The notes beneath the pieces are model-generated. The model was not told the DNA's origin. It saw only the letters and a list, made by a program, of their open reading frames with translations, and searched no databases. Both the position numbers and the translations under genes were made by a program. A stretch of 64,000 nucleotides of DNA from Pseudolabrys sp035718275 (lineage in GTDB: Bacteria > Pseudomonadota > Alphaproteobacteria > Rhizobiales > Xanthobacteraceae): contig DASTHI010000006.1 in the NCBI GenBank assembly GCA_035718275.1, positions 131,904 through 195,903 on the forward strand, read 5' to 3'. Below are positions 8,241 to 16,822 of the stretch, piece after piece; position 1 is the first letter of the stretch; each line of letters starts with the position of its first letter.

Positions 8241-8996
8241 ATGGCCACCGTCCAGGAACTGAAAGCGACGGCGCGTCCGAAAGGCGGCAAGGGGGCCGCC
8301 CGGGCTGCTCGTCGCTCCGGCCGAGTGCCGGGCGTGATTTACGGAGAGAACAAGCCCCCCATCATGGTGCTCATCGAGCACGATGAACTGCGCAAGCGCA
8401 TCTATGCGGGGCGGTTCCTGACCACGCTCTACAATCTCGACGTAGATGGCACAAAGCACCGGGTGATCCCGCGCGACTTTCAGCTCGACGCAATCAAGGA
8501 TCTTCCGATGCATGTCGATTTTTTGCGCGTGTCGGAGGGCGCGACGATCCGCGTCGACATTCCGGTTCACGTGCTGAATTCGGACCAGTCGCCGGGTGTG
8601 AAGCGCGGCGGTGCGGTCAATATCGTGACGCATACCGTCGAGGTGATGTGTCCGGCAGACGCGATCCCGGAATCCATCGACGTCGATATTGCGGGTCTCG
8701 ATATCAATCACTCGAAACACCTGACAGACGTGGTGCTGCCGGCGAATATTCGCGTGATCGGCCGCCCGGACATGACTCTCGTCACCGTGGTGCCGCCTTC
8801 GGGCTATGCCGAGGAAATGAGGGCCGCAGCGGAAGCCGCAGCAGCTGCGGCTGCAGCCGCTGCCGTGCCTGGTGCAGTCCCTGCCGAAGGAGCAGCTCCC
8901 GGGGCGGCACCTGCCGCTGCGCCGGGTGCAGCCCCCGCGGCTGGTGCTGCTGCCCCTGCTGCGGCAGCAGCCGCACCGAAAACCGAGAAGAAGTGA
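8241..8996 (+). CDS. rplY: 50S ribosomal protein L25/general stress protein Ctc
   Basis: Ribosomal protein that binds 5S rRNA in the large subunit. The 251-residue protein is of the long Ctc type: an N-terminal L25 domain (about residues 1-95) with the signature RSGRVPGVIYG, then the beta-rich TL5 C-terminal domain (about 100-190). The last 55 residues are an extreme low-complexity tail of Ala, Pro and Gly ending in Lys residues; such tails are usual in rhizobial L25 but this one is long. An antisense frame runs through the tail and should be ignored. The leader carries a predicted promoter and terminator-like hairpin. pth and ychF follow on the same strand. Confidence 0.96.
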   Translation: MATVQELKATARPKGGKGAARAARRSGRVPGVIYGENKPPIMVLIEHDELRKRIYAGRFLTTLYNLDVDGTKHRVIPRDFQLDAIKDLPMHVDFLRVSEGATIRVDIPVHVLNSDQSPGVKRGGAVNIVTHTVEVMCPADAIPESIDVDIAGLDINHSKHLTDVVLPANIRVIGRPDMTLVTVVPPSGYAEEMRAAAEAAAAAAAAAAVPGAVPAEGAAPGAAPAAAPGAAPAAGAAAPAAAAAAPKTEKK

Positions 8997-9015
8997 GGTG
9001 GCCTCGCGGCCTCCT
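8996..9015 (+). terminator. Weak hairpin after rplY
   Basis: Directly after the rplY stop, AGGTGGCC and GGCCTCCT can pair around a TCGC loop with one mismatch. There is no clear T tract, so this may be an mRNA-stabilising stem or an inefficient terminator between rplY and pth. Confidence 0.3.
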
Positions 9016-9146
9016 TGCTGCTGTGTGCGTCATCGGCAACCCGTACCGAGCGTAGATATCGTTTTTCGGCATTAGCTTGCCTGGCTCGCAGGCCGGTCGA
9101 GCCGAAACAATACTCCGCGCAAATTCTAGGATCCGCCGTTCACGCC

Positions 9147-9758
9147 ATGCTGCTCTTTGTCGGCCTCGGCAATCCCGGTCCCAAGCACGCGGACAATCGC
9201 CACAATATCGGGTTCATGGCGGTACAGGCCATTGCGCGCCGGCATGATCTCTCTCCCTGGCGCCGACGATTTCAAGGCGTGGCGGTGGACGGCAGCATAG
9301 GGGCGGAACGCGTGCTCCTGCTTCTGCCCGGCACCTATATGAACGAGTCCGGACGTTCGGTCATGGAGGCTGCACATTTTTTCAAGCTCGATGCCTCCAG
9401 CGTCGTCGTCTTCCACGACGATGTCGACCTGCGGCCCGCGAAAGTGCGAGTCAAGATCGGTGGCAGCGATGCGGGACATAATGGGCTGCGATCGATCACC
9501 GCACATCTTGGCAATGACTACAAGCGCGTTCGGATCGGTATCGGCAAGCCCGACATCAAGGAGCTTGTCCCCATGCACGTGCTCGGCGACTTCGCCAAGA
9601 GCGAATGGCCTTGGGTCGAGGCTCTCTGCGAGGTGATCGCCGACAACGTGCCACTGCTGGTCGAGGGCAGGGATTCGACCTTTCAGAACAGGGTGCATCT
9701 TGCCATGGAAGCCAAGGGCTTTGCCGGTCCGGACGAAGAGCTGCCCGGCTCGAAGTGA
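9147..9758 (+). CDS. pth: Peptidyl-tRNA hydrolase
   Basis: Releases peptides from peptidyl-tRNA that has dropped off the ribosome, recycling tRNA in the cytosol. The 203-residue length is normal. Family landmarks are all present: FVGLGNPG at the N-terminus, the catalytic His in NRHNIGF (residue 19), TYMNESG, the HDDVDL loop and GHNGLRSI. The start is the ATG at 9147; the same frame is open upstream to 9015, but that part is not conserved. It lies between rplY and ychF on the same strand, an arrangement widespread in alphaproteobacteria. The first 30 bp after its stop contain no terminator, so pth and ychF are probably co-transcribed. Confidence 0.96.
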   Translation: MLLFVGLGNPGPKHADNRHNIGFMAVQAIARRHDLSPWRRRFQGVAVDGSIGAERVLLLLPGTYMNESGRSVMEAAHFFKLDASSVVVFHDDVDLRPAKVRVKIGGSDAGHNGLRSITAHLGNDYKRVRIGIGKPDIKELVPMHVLGDFAKSEWPWVEALCEVIADNVPLLVEGRDSTFQNRVHLAMEAKGFAGPDEELPGSK

Positions 9759-9788
9759 CAAGCAACAATGCAAGAGACCACGTAAATC

Positions 9789-10895
9789 ATGGGATTCAAG
9801 TGCGGCATCGTCGGACTGCCGAATGTCGGCAAGTCTACCCTCTTCAACGCGCTGACGCAGACCGCCGCGGCACAGGCGGCGAACTATCCGTTCTGTACGA
9901 TCGAGCCCAATGTCGGTGAGATCGCTGTGCCCGATGCACGTCTGGAGAAGCTTGCGGCGTTGGGCAAATCACAACAGATCATTCCGACCCGCATCACATT
10001 CGTGGACATCGCCGGCCTCGTGCGCGGCGCATCCAAGGGCGAAGGGCTCGGCAATCAGTTTCTCGCGACCATTCGCGAGGTGGACGCCATCGTGCATGTG
10101 GTGCGCTGTTTCGAGGATACTGACGTCACTCACGTCGAGGGCAGAATCGATCCAATCGCAGATATCGAAACGATCGAAACCGAGCTCATGCTCGCCGATC
10201 TCGAGAGTCTGGAGAAGCGTACCGATGCTCTTGAAAAAAAAGCGAAGGGCACCGGCGAAGAAGCCAGGGAGGCGAAGGAAATCCTCGCCTTGATCAACCG
10301 GTCACTGGCGCTGCTTCGACAGGGCAGACCGGCGCGATTGATCGAACGAAAGCCTGAGGAGGAAAAACTGTTTCATTCACTCGGGTTGCTCACTTCGGCA
10401 CCAGTTCTCTATGCTTGCAATGTGGACGAGGCGTCCGCTGCCACGGGGAATGCATTCTCCCGGAAAGTCGAGCAGCGCGCGGCCGAAGAGGGCGCATTGG
10501 CGGTCGTGATCTCCGCGAAGATCGAAGCCGAGATCGCCACGCTGCCACCGGCAGAGCGCATGGAATTTCTAGAAGCAGTAGGCCTGAAGGAAACCGGTCT
10601 CGACCGGTTGGTGCGCGCCGGCTATGCGCTGCTTCGTCTCGTAACGTTTTTCACCGTCGGCCCGAAAGAGACGCGGGCGTGGACCGTGACGCAGGGCACC
10701 CGGGCCCCCCAGGCTGCCGGCGTCATTCACAGTGACTTCGAGCGCGGGTTCATCCGGGCCGAGACGATCGGGTACGACGACTACATCGCTTATGGCGGCG
10801 AAGCGGGCGCGCGCGAGGCCGGGAAGATGCGGCTCGAAGGAAAGGATTACGTGGTGGCCGATGGCGACATCATGCATTTCCGCTTCGCCACCTGA
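9789..10895 (+). CDS. ychF: Redox-regulated ATPase/GTPase YchF (Obg family)
   Basis: A cytosolic P-loop NTPase of the Obg superfamily that binds ribosomes and prefers ATP; in E. coli it dampens the oxidative stress response. The 368 residues match the family. Visible motifs are the P-loop GLPNVGKST near residue 8, PFCTIEPNVG, the G3 region VDIAGLVRGASKGEGLGN, a NVDE element in place of the usual NKxD (the basis of ATP preference), and a C-terminal TGS domain ending in the family tail DGDIMHFRF. It lies 30 bp after pth and is probably co-transcribed with it. Confidence 0.97.
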   Translation: MGFKCGIVGLPNVGKSTLFNALTQTAAAQAANYPFCTIEPNVGEIAVPDARLEKLAALGKSQQIIPTRITFVDIAGLVRGASKGEGLGNQFLATIREVDAIVHVVRCFEDTDVTHVEGRIDPIADIETIETELMLADLESLEKRTDALEKKAKGTGEEAREAKEILALINRSLALLRQGRPARLIERKPEEEKLFHSLGLLTSAPVLYACNVDEASAATGNAFSRKVEQRAAEEGALAVVISAKIEAEIATLPPAERMEFLEAVGLKETGLDRLVRAGYALLRLVTFFTVGPKETRAWTVTQGTRAPQAAGVIHSDFERGFIRAETIGYDDYIAYGGEAGAREAGKMRLEGKDYVVADGDIMHFRFAT

Positions 10896-10937
10896 GATGT
10901 CCCTTACACAATGGCCAATTTGTTCTAGGCTTTGCGC

Positions 10938-12146
10938 ATGAGCAGCGCCGCCATGAACGCATCGGATCCCATTCTCCCGAAAAGTGCCGAGCGGCGCGCG
11001 CTCGGCGTCGCGTGCGGGGCCCATGCGCTGCACGATGGTTACACCGATCTGGTGTATGTCATGCTGCCGATCTGGCAGGCCGAGTTCGGGCTCGGCTTTG
11101 CGGCGCTCGGTCTGATGAAGACCGTGTTTTCCGGCACGCTGGCGGGATTCCAGATTCCGGCAGGCTTGGTTGCCGAAAGGTTCGGCACCCCGGTCGTGCT
11201 TGCCATTGGGACGGCTCTAGCCGGGCTCGGATATTTCGTCGCCGGACTTGGCAGCAACATGGCCGTTCTGCTTCCGGCTCTCTTCATCGGCGGTCTGGGC
11301 GCCAGCACACAACATCCGCTCGCCTCGTCCCTTATTGCTCAGGCATTCGCCGGCGGGAGATCCCTGAAAGCGCTGGGCACCTATAATTTTGCCGGCGATA
11401 TCGGAAAGATGACGGTACCTGCCGCGGCGGCGATACTGCTGGTGGCCTTATCATGGCGCCATACCGTCATGGTGCTTGGCGCGCTGGGCGCCATCGCAGC
11501 CGTCGCGATCTTCATCGCCCTGCCACGTTTTCGAAGCGAGCCGGCCGCAACGAAGAGCGGCGGACAGGATTTTCGTCGCACCGGCAAGAGTGATGGCCGT
11601 GCCTTCCCGCTTCTTCTTTCGGTCGGCGTGATCGACAGCGCTACCCGCATGGCCTTCCTGACGTTCCTTCCTTTTATCCTCACAGCAAAGGGCGCGAGCG
11701 TGCAGGCGGTCGGACTCGCGTTGACATTCGTCTTTGCCGGGGGCGCGGCTGGCAAGCTTGTCTGCGCTTTCATCGGAGCGCGCATTGGCACCGTCGCAAC
11801 TGTCTGGCTGACAGAGACAGTTACTGCATTGGGTATCGTCGCGCTGCTGCCGCTTCCGCTCGAAACCGCGTTTATGCTGTTGCCGGTGGTAGGCATCGCC
11901 CTTAACGGAACGTCATCGGTATTGTACGGTTCCGTGCCGGATTTGGTCGAGCCGGCGCAGCGGCAGCGCGCCTTCGGTCTCTTCTATACGGGGACGATCG
12001 GGGCCGGCGCGATCTCACCGGCGATCTACGGTTTGCTGGGTGATGCGGTGGGTGTGCCCATGGCCGTCGTGGTTGTCGCCGCCGGCGTGCTGGTGACGCT
12101 CCCGATCACGCTCGCTTTGCGGCCTGCGCTTGCTGCACGCGCCTGA
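10938..12146 (+). CDS. Major facilitator superfamily transporter, Fsr-like
   Basis: An inner-membrane secondary transporter of about 402 residues with 12 predicted membrane segments. The order of residues in the first half (HDGYTDLVYVMLPIWQ, then a glycine-rich loop with RFGT) and the two-bundle layout with a polar central loop (about residues 195-220) resemble the fosmidomycin-resistance (Fsr) and related exporter group. The first ATG at 10938 is chosen; a TTG two codons upstream is also possible. It follows ychF by about 40 bp on the same strand but is not functionally related. The substrate is unknown; drug or metabolite efflux is only suggested by resemblance. Confidence 0.82.
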   Translation: MSSAAMNASDPILPKSAERRALGVACGAHALHDGYTDLVYVMLPIWQAEFGLGFAALGLMKTVFSGTLAGFQIPAGLVAERFGTPVVLAIGTALAGLGYFVAGLGSNMAVLLPALFIGGLGASTQHPLASSLIAQAFAGGRSLKALGTYNFAGDIGKMTVPAAAAILLVALSWRHTVMVLGALGAIAAVAIFIALPRFRSEPAATKSGGQDFRRTGKSDGRAFPLLLSVGVIDSATRMAFLTFLPFILTAKGASVQAVGLALTFVFAGGAAGKLVCAFIGARIGTVATVWLTETVTALGIVALLPLPLETAFMLLPVVGIALNGTSSVLYGSVPDLVEPAQRQRAFGLFYTGTIGAGAISPAIYGLLGDAVGVPMAVVVVAAGVLVTLPITLALRPALAARA

Positions 12147-12205
12147 CGCCTACGACGTCACGGGAAAGCATTGGAACCCGTGATCGCCATTTCAATTATT
12201 ATCGC

Positions 12206-12394
12206 ATGCCGCGGAAGCCGAACGATTCGGTCAGGATGACTGCGGAGCAGGCAAACATACTCAGGCAGCTTGCCTTCGATGCCTATGAGCCCGATGCCTT
12301 CAGCCCGAACTTGACGCGGGAGGAAGCCCAACAGCGAATCGAGATCCTGCGTGCGAAGATGAAGCTGATGGACGAGCCGCCGCACACCCTGTGA
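12206..12394 (+). CDS. DUF3072 domain-containing small protein
   Basis: A 62-residue soluble protein. The pattern MTAEQANILRQLAFDAYEPDAF followed by LTREEAQQRIEILRAKM (the first quoted here only in part of its context) matches the DUF3072 family of tiny helical proteins of unknown function, many of which end in a similar helix. It has no membrane segment. It follows the MFS gene by 59 bp on the same strand, and an independent promoter is likely. The family call rests on recognition of the helix-loop-helix pattern. Confidence 0.65.
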   Translation: MPRKPNDSVRMTAEQANILRQLAFDAYEPDAFSPNLTREEAQQRIEILRAKMKLMDEPPHTL

Positions 12395-12714
12395 CCGAAT
12401 TCACGGAACTCATGCCAAACTCGCGCGCATCCACGCGGCGGCTGTCTCGCGATCGTGCCGATCAGGTTGGGCTGCATGGGTATGCAAATCGATGGTCGCA
12501 TACGACCGCCTTATACTGCGGATGCGGTAGCTGGTGAGGTTGCAAGACAAATTGTTCTCATCAGTTGAAAAAAGTGGCCGGGCGGCAGTGCGCCGGGCCG
12601 CATTTTGGTACATTTGTATTTACCTTGAGCGGGCCGGGCTGATATGCGCGTTCCGCGGGGTGCTGGATTTTCCGTGCTGCAAAGGCCATATTAGTGTTCA
12701 AGGAGCTACTGATT
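12395..12714. other. Intergenic region, 320 bp
   Basis: Between the DUF3072 gene and the next small gene. One frame is open through part of it (12534 onward) but has no ribosome-binding site and is not protein-like. The only clear element is AGGAG at 12701-12705, the ribosome-binding site of the next gene. No tRNA, terminator or repeat was recognised. Confidence 0.5.
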
Positions 12715-12984
12715 ATGGCGATGATCAACTACCGCGCACCGTCCGAGCTGTTTCCCAGCCGCAGCCGCAAGTCGCGCCGTCCTATAGGCTATAAGCGTTT
12801 TCCGACTGCTGCAGAAGCAATTCGTTTTGCCATCGAAGAATTGCCGCCCGAGCTGCTGCTCGGCGCGTATCTTGAGGTGGAAGAAAAGCGTTTCGACGGA
12901 AATGGCATTCGGCAGCTTTATGAAAGCGCCGATTATCCTCTTCCGCGCAAAGGGGCCAAGACCAAAGTCGCAGCCGCCAGCTGA
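12715..12984 (+). CDS. Conserved hypothetical protein
   Basis: An 89-residue soluble, basic protein beginning MAMINYRAPSELFPSRSRKS. The central part (FPTAAEAIRFAIEELPPELLLGA) forms a predicted helix with a conserved look, followed by EVEEKRFDGNGIRQLYES, and it ends in a Lys/Ala-rich tail. Proteins of this layout occur across Bradyrhizobium-type genomes without assigned function. The ATG at 12715 has AGGAG nine bases upstream; ATG at 12721 is an alternative. No signal peptide or membrane segment. It stands alone on the plus strand. Confidence 0.68.
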   Translation: MAMINYRAPSELFPSRSRKSRRPIGYKRFPTAAEAIRFAIEELPPELLLGAYLEVEEKRFDGNGIRQLYESADYPLPRKGAKTKVAAAS

Positions 12985-13150
12985 TCATGGCAATATACAT
13001 TCGAACGCCGTCCGCAAGATTCGGGCGGCGTTCGCACTTTGTATGGCCCGTCACGCTGACGTCGCGGGGCCTGCTTGCTGGCAGATTTCTGTGCTGATGC
13101 AACCGCATCGGTTCTCCGCCGTTGCTGTGGGAGAAGCCGATGGAGGTTCC

Positions 13151-13882
13151 ATGAAAACTTCGCGTCACCTGATGGTTGCTGCTGGACTCAGTGCGCTCGT
13201 CCTTTCGTCCGGCATGACAGTTCGTGCTGCAGAGCAGCCCTCGCAATCGACCAGTCCGGGGTTCGTCCCGAGCACCGGACAGATCAACCCGGGCACGGAG
13301 CCGCAGGCGTCATCACAGTCGAGTTCCGTGACCGATGAGCCTACGCCGGAAGAGGCTCGTGCAGCCCTGATGAGTCCGATTCCAACGCAGCCCTCAACCG
13401 GAGAGCAACCGAGCTCGACGACCGGCTCTGGGGGATCGCAGCTGTCGCCGCAGAATGCAGGTCAGGCAGCGAACGGAGTCCAGGCTTCCGCGCCGTCGAC
13501 CAGTGCAGGCCAGTCCTCGGAGCCCGCACCATGGGGACCGATTGGCGCTGTCGGTCAGACAATCCCTGCAAAACTCTCCAAGCGCAATGCCATTCTCGAT
13601 CGTGTGCCGATCATGGCCTGGCCGTTGCGGCTCACCGATGAGCAGCGCAAGCAGATCTATGACGCGGTGATGGCCGAGAAGTCACAGCCGGCGTCCGATG
13701 CGGATGCGCTGAAGCCGGCAAGCGAATTGTCGCCGGACCAGGCGCTGAACGGTATGCATCCACTGCCGGAAAGCGTTCGCAACATCGATCCGGTCTCGAC
13801 GCTTTACTACGTCAAAGGCAAGGACAAGGTGTTACTGGTGGAGCCGGCGACACGTACGGTAGTCAGCCAGATCACTGGCTAA
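13151..13882 (+). CDS. Exported protein with DUF1236-like C-terminus
   Basis: A 243-residue secreted protein. A clear signal peptide occupies the first 28 or so residues and ends near VRAAEQ. Residues 30-140 are low-complexity Ser, Gln, Pro and Gly, probably disordered. The C-terminal 90 residues have a globular pattern: a helix with LTDEQRKQIYDAV, then a short beta unit YYVKGKDKVLLVEPATRTVV. This ending resembles DUF1236, a rhizobial periplasmic domain of unknown function, and is echoed in the protein at 17291-17731. The ATG follows GGAGG at 13142-13146. Other in-frame starts far upstream overlap the preceding gene and are rejected. Confidence 0.72.
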   Translation: MKTSRHLMVAAGLSALVLSSGMTVRAAEQPSQSTSPGFVPSTGQINPGTEPQASSQSSSVTDEPTPEEARAALMSPIPTQPSTGEQPSSTTGSGGSQLSPQNAGQAANGVQASAPSTSAGQSSEPAPWGPIGAVGQTIPAKLSKRNAILDRVPIMAWPLRLTDEQRKQIYDAVMAEKSQPASDADALKPASELSPDQALNGMHPLPESVRNIDPVSTLYYVKGKDKVLLVEPATRTVVSQITG

Positions 13883-13930
13883 TGATGTCCGAAGCGAGCT
13901 ACCAGCGCGCATACGCCTGTTGAGGTCGGT

Positions 13931-14389
13931 TCAGTCCGTATCCTGCTCGTGGGATTGATTAGGCCCGTTTTTCCATTGGGTGAGGCTGTCGCCAATCACC
14001 TTCATGGCGGTCATCGCCGCATGGCTGAGGCTCGCGTACCCGGCAATCTCGCGCCCGACCCGCTCGCCTTCCGTGCGAAGCATCTCGCGGACGCCCTGCA
14101 GTTCGAGAATAACGCGGTCGATTTCCTCCATCGATACGCCGGACACCCGGCGGATCAGTGTGTTGAGGTTTTCGACCTCGCTCTGATCGGCACCGGTCCG
14201 ATGGCGGCGTAGAAACGCGATGTCGCGGCGGACGAACTCGCGGATTTCGCCTTCGAACGCGGTTACTGCCGCCTGGTCCGGTGCGTTCGATCTATCCTGC
14301 GACCGGCGCGGTGGAGCATAGAGCTCCGGCCCGGTCTTTTCCGGCACTGATCCTTCCGCACCAAGCCGCTCGGGTCTTATGGCCGTCAT
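13931..14389 (-). CDS. Conserved hypothetical protein, helical
   Basis: A 152-residue soluble protein without signal peptide. After a charged N-terminus (about 40 residues) it is almost all helix, with heptad-like spacing around VENLNTLIRRVSGVSMEEIDRV and ILELQGVREMLRTEGERV, so a coiled coil or helical bundle is likely. The C-terminus is hydrophilic. The name and function are not recognised; similar proteins are found in Bradyrhizobium relatives. It converges with the DUF1236-like gene and has its own upstream gap of 175 bp, which contains only shadow ORFs. Confidence 0.65.
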   Translation of the reverse strand: MTAIRPERLGAEGSVPEKTGPELYAPPRRSQDRSNAPDQAAVTAFEGEIREFVRRDIAFLRRHRTGADQSEVENLNTLIRRVSGVSMEEIDRVILELQGVREMLRTEGERVGREIAGYASLSHAAMTAMKVIGDSLTQWKNGPNQSHEQDTD

Positions 14390-14564
14390 GGTCCACTCCT
14401 ACAGAAGCGCATGAATTTGCGCAGTGCTCCCCAAGTGGCCGATTGCCGCACGCGACTGAGGCGGCCGTGGGGCGGGGAAGCGGCACCGTGGAAGAACATT
14501 CCGGCCAAACATGGCCAGCCGCCGACTTATGCACGACTTTGTAGGATGCAGATTGCGTACCGCA

Positions 14565-15419
14565 CTACCAGTTAAGCCGGAAGCCGGCGGTGATGCTCTT
14601 GCTGCTCGTTGTCTGGCCGACATCCGTGACCGCAGTGGTAACCTGCAACGGCCCATACACCTTCTGCTGCGCCATGAATGTATTGTGAGTCACCGGATCG
14701 TTGCTTGCGGACGTGAGACCGGCGCCCAGCGTGGTGCCGGTCGGCAGGATGTTGAACTTCACGGCTTTCTCATTGCCGAACACCTGCGTGGGTGCGGTTG
14801 TGGAAGGTGGCGGAAGAGCCATGAGTGGCAGGTCACTCGGTCCTGCAGATGGCTGTCCCAGCGTTTCCGTCACTGAATAGGTATCCTGAATCGTGACAGC
14901 GAAACGCTGCCCAAAGGGAATGGATTGCTTCAGCGTGGTGCCAAGCTTTCCCTGTTCGTTGGACGGATCGACACGGGCATCGACGCTTCCAATATGAGGT
15001 ACGCCGACCGAGGCCCACGCGGCAGCTTTGCCGAATTCCTCGCGGGTGCCGGGCACGGGATCGTCGAAAGCACCGCTTTTTCCGGAGTTGGCAGGCGCGA
15101 GATCGGCACCGACGGCATTCGTCCATTCTGTCGAGAGCGGCTGCTTGACCACGAACGTTGCGGAGCCGTCCGGCTTCTCTGTGCGAACGATTTCGGGTTC
15201 TTTGCCGCTTTGCCCCGGCAGGCGAAGTTCTTTCTTCGGCCGCTCGGAGAGCGTCGCCGGATCGAAAATCAATGCGTTGCCAAGAATCGCACTTTCTTCC
15301 GGCGTGAGCTGAGTGCCTTCGCCCACATCCTGCGCGACCGCAGGCGTGGCTGCAAAGACCAAGGCGCCAGCAAGCGACCATGCGCAGATCCCGCATGCGT
15401 ATCGAGAATGTGCCCGCAT
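14565..15419 (-). CDS. Exported protein, possible outer-membrane beta-barrel
   Basis: A 284-residue protein. From the ATG at 15419 it starts with a clean signal peptide (MRAHSRYACGICAWSLAGAL...) ending at AVAQ near residue 30; an ATG at 15473 would add 18 residues. The mature part starts with a short region and a Lys/Pro-rich linker, followed by alternating strands (for example FAVTIQDTYSVTETL and QVTTAVTDVG) and ends in ITAGFRLNW. A C-terminal aromatic residue after alternating hydrophobic positions is typical of outer-membrane barrels and of their BAM signal. No enzyme motif was seen. Divergent from the gene at 15666. Confidence 0.7.
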   Translation of the reverse strand: MRAHSRYACGICAWSLAGALVFAATPAVAQDVGEGTQLTPEESAILGNALIFDPATLSERPKKELRLPGQSGKEPEIVRTEKPDGSATFVVKQPLSTEWTNAVGADLAPANSGKSGAFDDPVPGTREEFGKAAAWASVGVPHIGSVDARVDPSNEQGKLGTTLKQSIPFGQRFAVTIQDTYSVTETLGQPSAGPSDLPLMALPPPSTTAPTQVFGNEKAVKFNILPTGTTLGAGLTSASNDPVTHNTFMAQQKVYGPLQVTTAVTDVGQTTSSKSITAGFRLNW

Positions 15420-15665
15420 TCCAGAAAAAGTCCCCCGACTTTGCCTTTCCGGCTTGGTTGCTTGTCGCGCCATGCTCGGCGCGTACCGGTTAAATTTCGG
15501 TGCCCTATTCCACGGAACTTTGGCGAAGCTGTGGAAGGTCTTAGTGTACCGTTCCACCGCACCGGGCGGCAATGGCGCCTACGACACACCACAGCTGAAT
15601 AATGCAACCCGGAACCGCGTTCGCGAATTATCGGATGCCGGGGAGGCGGCGATTGGAGGACGAGC

Positions 15666-16028
15666 ATGTCCACGCTTCTGCCGATCTTGCTAATGGCGTC
15701 CCAGGTGGTGACCGGGTCGAATCTCGTTCGCGTCGCCGATCGCATTCCGAAATTCAACGTGGAAAAAAGCTGCAGCCGGGTCTCGAGCGTCACGACCGCG
15801 ATCCGGCAGCGGGATTCAAGCGCCTGCGAGCGGGATGAGAAGGACGCCCGCAGCAAACTCGGCGAGCAATGGAGTCATTTCACAGCCGCGCAACGCTCCG
15901 ACTGCATCGGACTCGTCTCTATGGGCGGTCCGCCAAGCTACGTCGAGCTGCTGACCTGCCTCGAGATGGCGAAGCAGGCGGCCGAGCTACCCGATGAAAT
16001 GGAAACGGGTACAGTCGGCCGTCGCTAA
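15666..16028 (+). CDS. Conserved hypothetical protein, possibly exported
   Basis: A 120-residue protein with a short hydrophobic N-terminus (MSTLLPILLMASQVV), which may be a signal segment but lacks a charged start. The rest is hydrophilic and has four Cys residues (in EKSCSRV, SSACERD, SDCIGLV and LTCLEMAK), spaced as if forming two disulfides. Similar short Cys-containing periplasmic proteins are common in rhizobia. GGAGG precedes the ATG. It is convergent with the 49-residue gene that follows. Function unknown. Confidence 0.62.
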   Translation: MSTLLPILLMASQVVTGSNLVRVADRIPKFNVEKSCSRVSSVTTAIRQRDSSACERDEKDARSKLGEQWSHFTAAQRSDCIGLVSMGGPPSYVELLTCLEMAKQAAELPDEMETGTVGRR

Positions 16029-16031
16029 GCC

Positions 16032-16181
16032 TCAGCTCTTCTTGCCTTGTGACGAAGCGTATGGGCTCTGCGATGAGCCCTGCATCTGCGCGAGCTTGTA
16101 GGCCGAGAGCTGCTTCGGCTTATCCTTGTCCGCCTTCGGTTTCTTCTTTTCCTTCGGGGCACGCATCTGACCCTTTGCCAT
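16032..16181 (-). CDS. Small basic Lys-rich hypothetical protein
   Basis: A 49-residue, very basic protein (MAKGQMRAPKEKKKPKADKD...), likely disordered, ending KLAQMQGSSQSPY followed by a short polar tail. The ATG at 16181 follows a strong GGAGG site, which supports it over a longer frame from 16241. Similar tiny Lys-rich proteins are annotated in many Bradyrhizobium-type genomes; some are proposed to contact nucleic acid, but nothing here proves that. Confidence 0.6.
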   Translation of the reverse strand: MAKGQMRAPKEKKKPKADKDKPKQLSAYKLAQMQGSSQSPYASSQGKKS

Positions 16182-16260
16182 GACGTCCTCCGGTCCAATG
16201 GAGCGATAGGCGAATGCTAGCTCGAGCGGCGCCCAACGCAAGGGGAGGCCGCGAACGCGC

Positions 16261-16635
16261 TCAGGTCTTCGGCGCCGTCGAAGTCGCCGCCTTGAGCTTA
16301 TCGTCGATGCATTTGTTGACGAGGTCGGCTCGCTTGTCGAGGTTTTCCCGCACGCCCGCTTTTTCGGTTTTCATCCAGCATTCGCGGGCGGCTCGAGCGC
16401 GCGTCATCGGTTCCGATTCTTCCTCAGGCTCCGCGGGGCGGGCCACTTGCGTCTTCGGCGGCTCCGCCCGCTCCGCCCCAACTTCCGTTTTTTGCGCGGG
16501 AGCGATTGCCGCGATCGGCCCAAGGCCATCGGTTTGGCACGCGGCGACAACGAGTGTGCAGATGGCGCCCAGCGCAAGCTGCAGGAACAGATGCGATGCG
16601 CGCGTTGCCGAGAATGGAAAATTCGTGGTTTGCAT
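16261..16635 (-). CDS. Predicted small lipoprotein
   Basis: A 124-residue protein with an N-terminal signal and lipobox (Val-Ala-Ala-Cys, Cys at residue 33), then a Pro/Glu-rich linker (about residues 40-75). The final 50 residues form a charged helical domain containing a Cys pair (RECWMKTEK and VNKCIDDKL). The arrangement suggests a membrane-anchored periplasmic protein with one disulfide. It is transcribed toward the small basic gene, 79 bp away. Function unknown. Confidence 0.65.
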   Translation of the reverse strand: MQTTNFPFSATRASHLFLQLALGAICTLVVAACQTDGLGPIAAIAPAQKTEVGAERAEPPKTQVARPAEPEEESEPMTRARAARECWMKTEKAGVRENLDKRADLVNKCIDDKLKAATSTAPKT

Positions 16636-16822
16636 CGTCGGGATGATTTACGTGTGGGCTTCGCAAGAGCCTGGGCGGGTTATTTGCCCGAATTGGACGG
16701 CCCTGCGCAATGGCCTGCGGAACACAGTTTCACAAATACGTGCGCGGCGATGAACCTCCCCGTGGATCGGCACGTTGATTCCGCAAAACAGTAAAACCGT
16801 AGTGCGGAACCCGGAGGCCACG

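Noticed and set aside
7665..8720. 351-codon open frame on the minus strand
   Set aside because: Antisense to the ubiK-like gene and rplY, both of which have strong family matches and ribosome-binding sites.
12534..12794. 86-codon frame on the plus strand
   Set aside because: No ribosome-binding site, overlaps the start of the next conserved gene, and not protein-like.
14925..15602. 225-codon open frame on the plus strand
   Set aside because: Antisense to the outer-membrane-like gene, no ribosome-binding site and no protein-like pattern.
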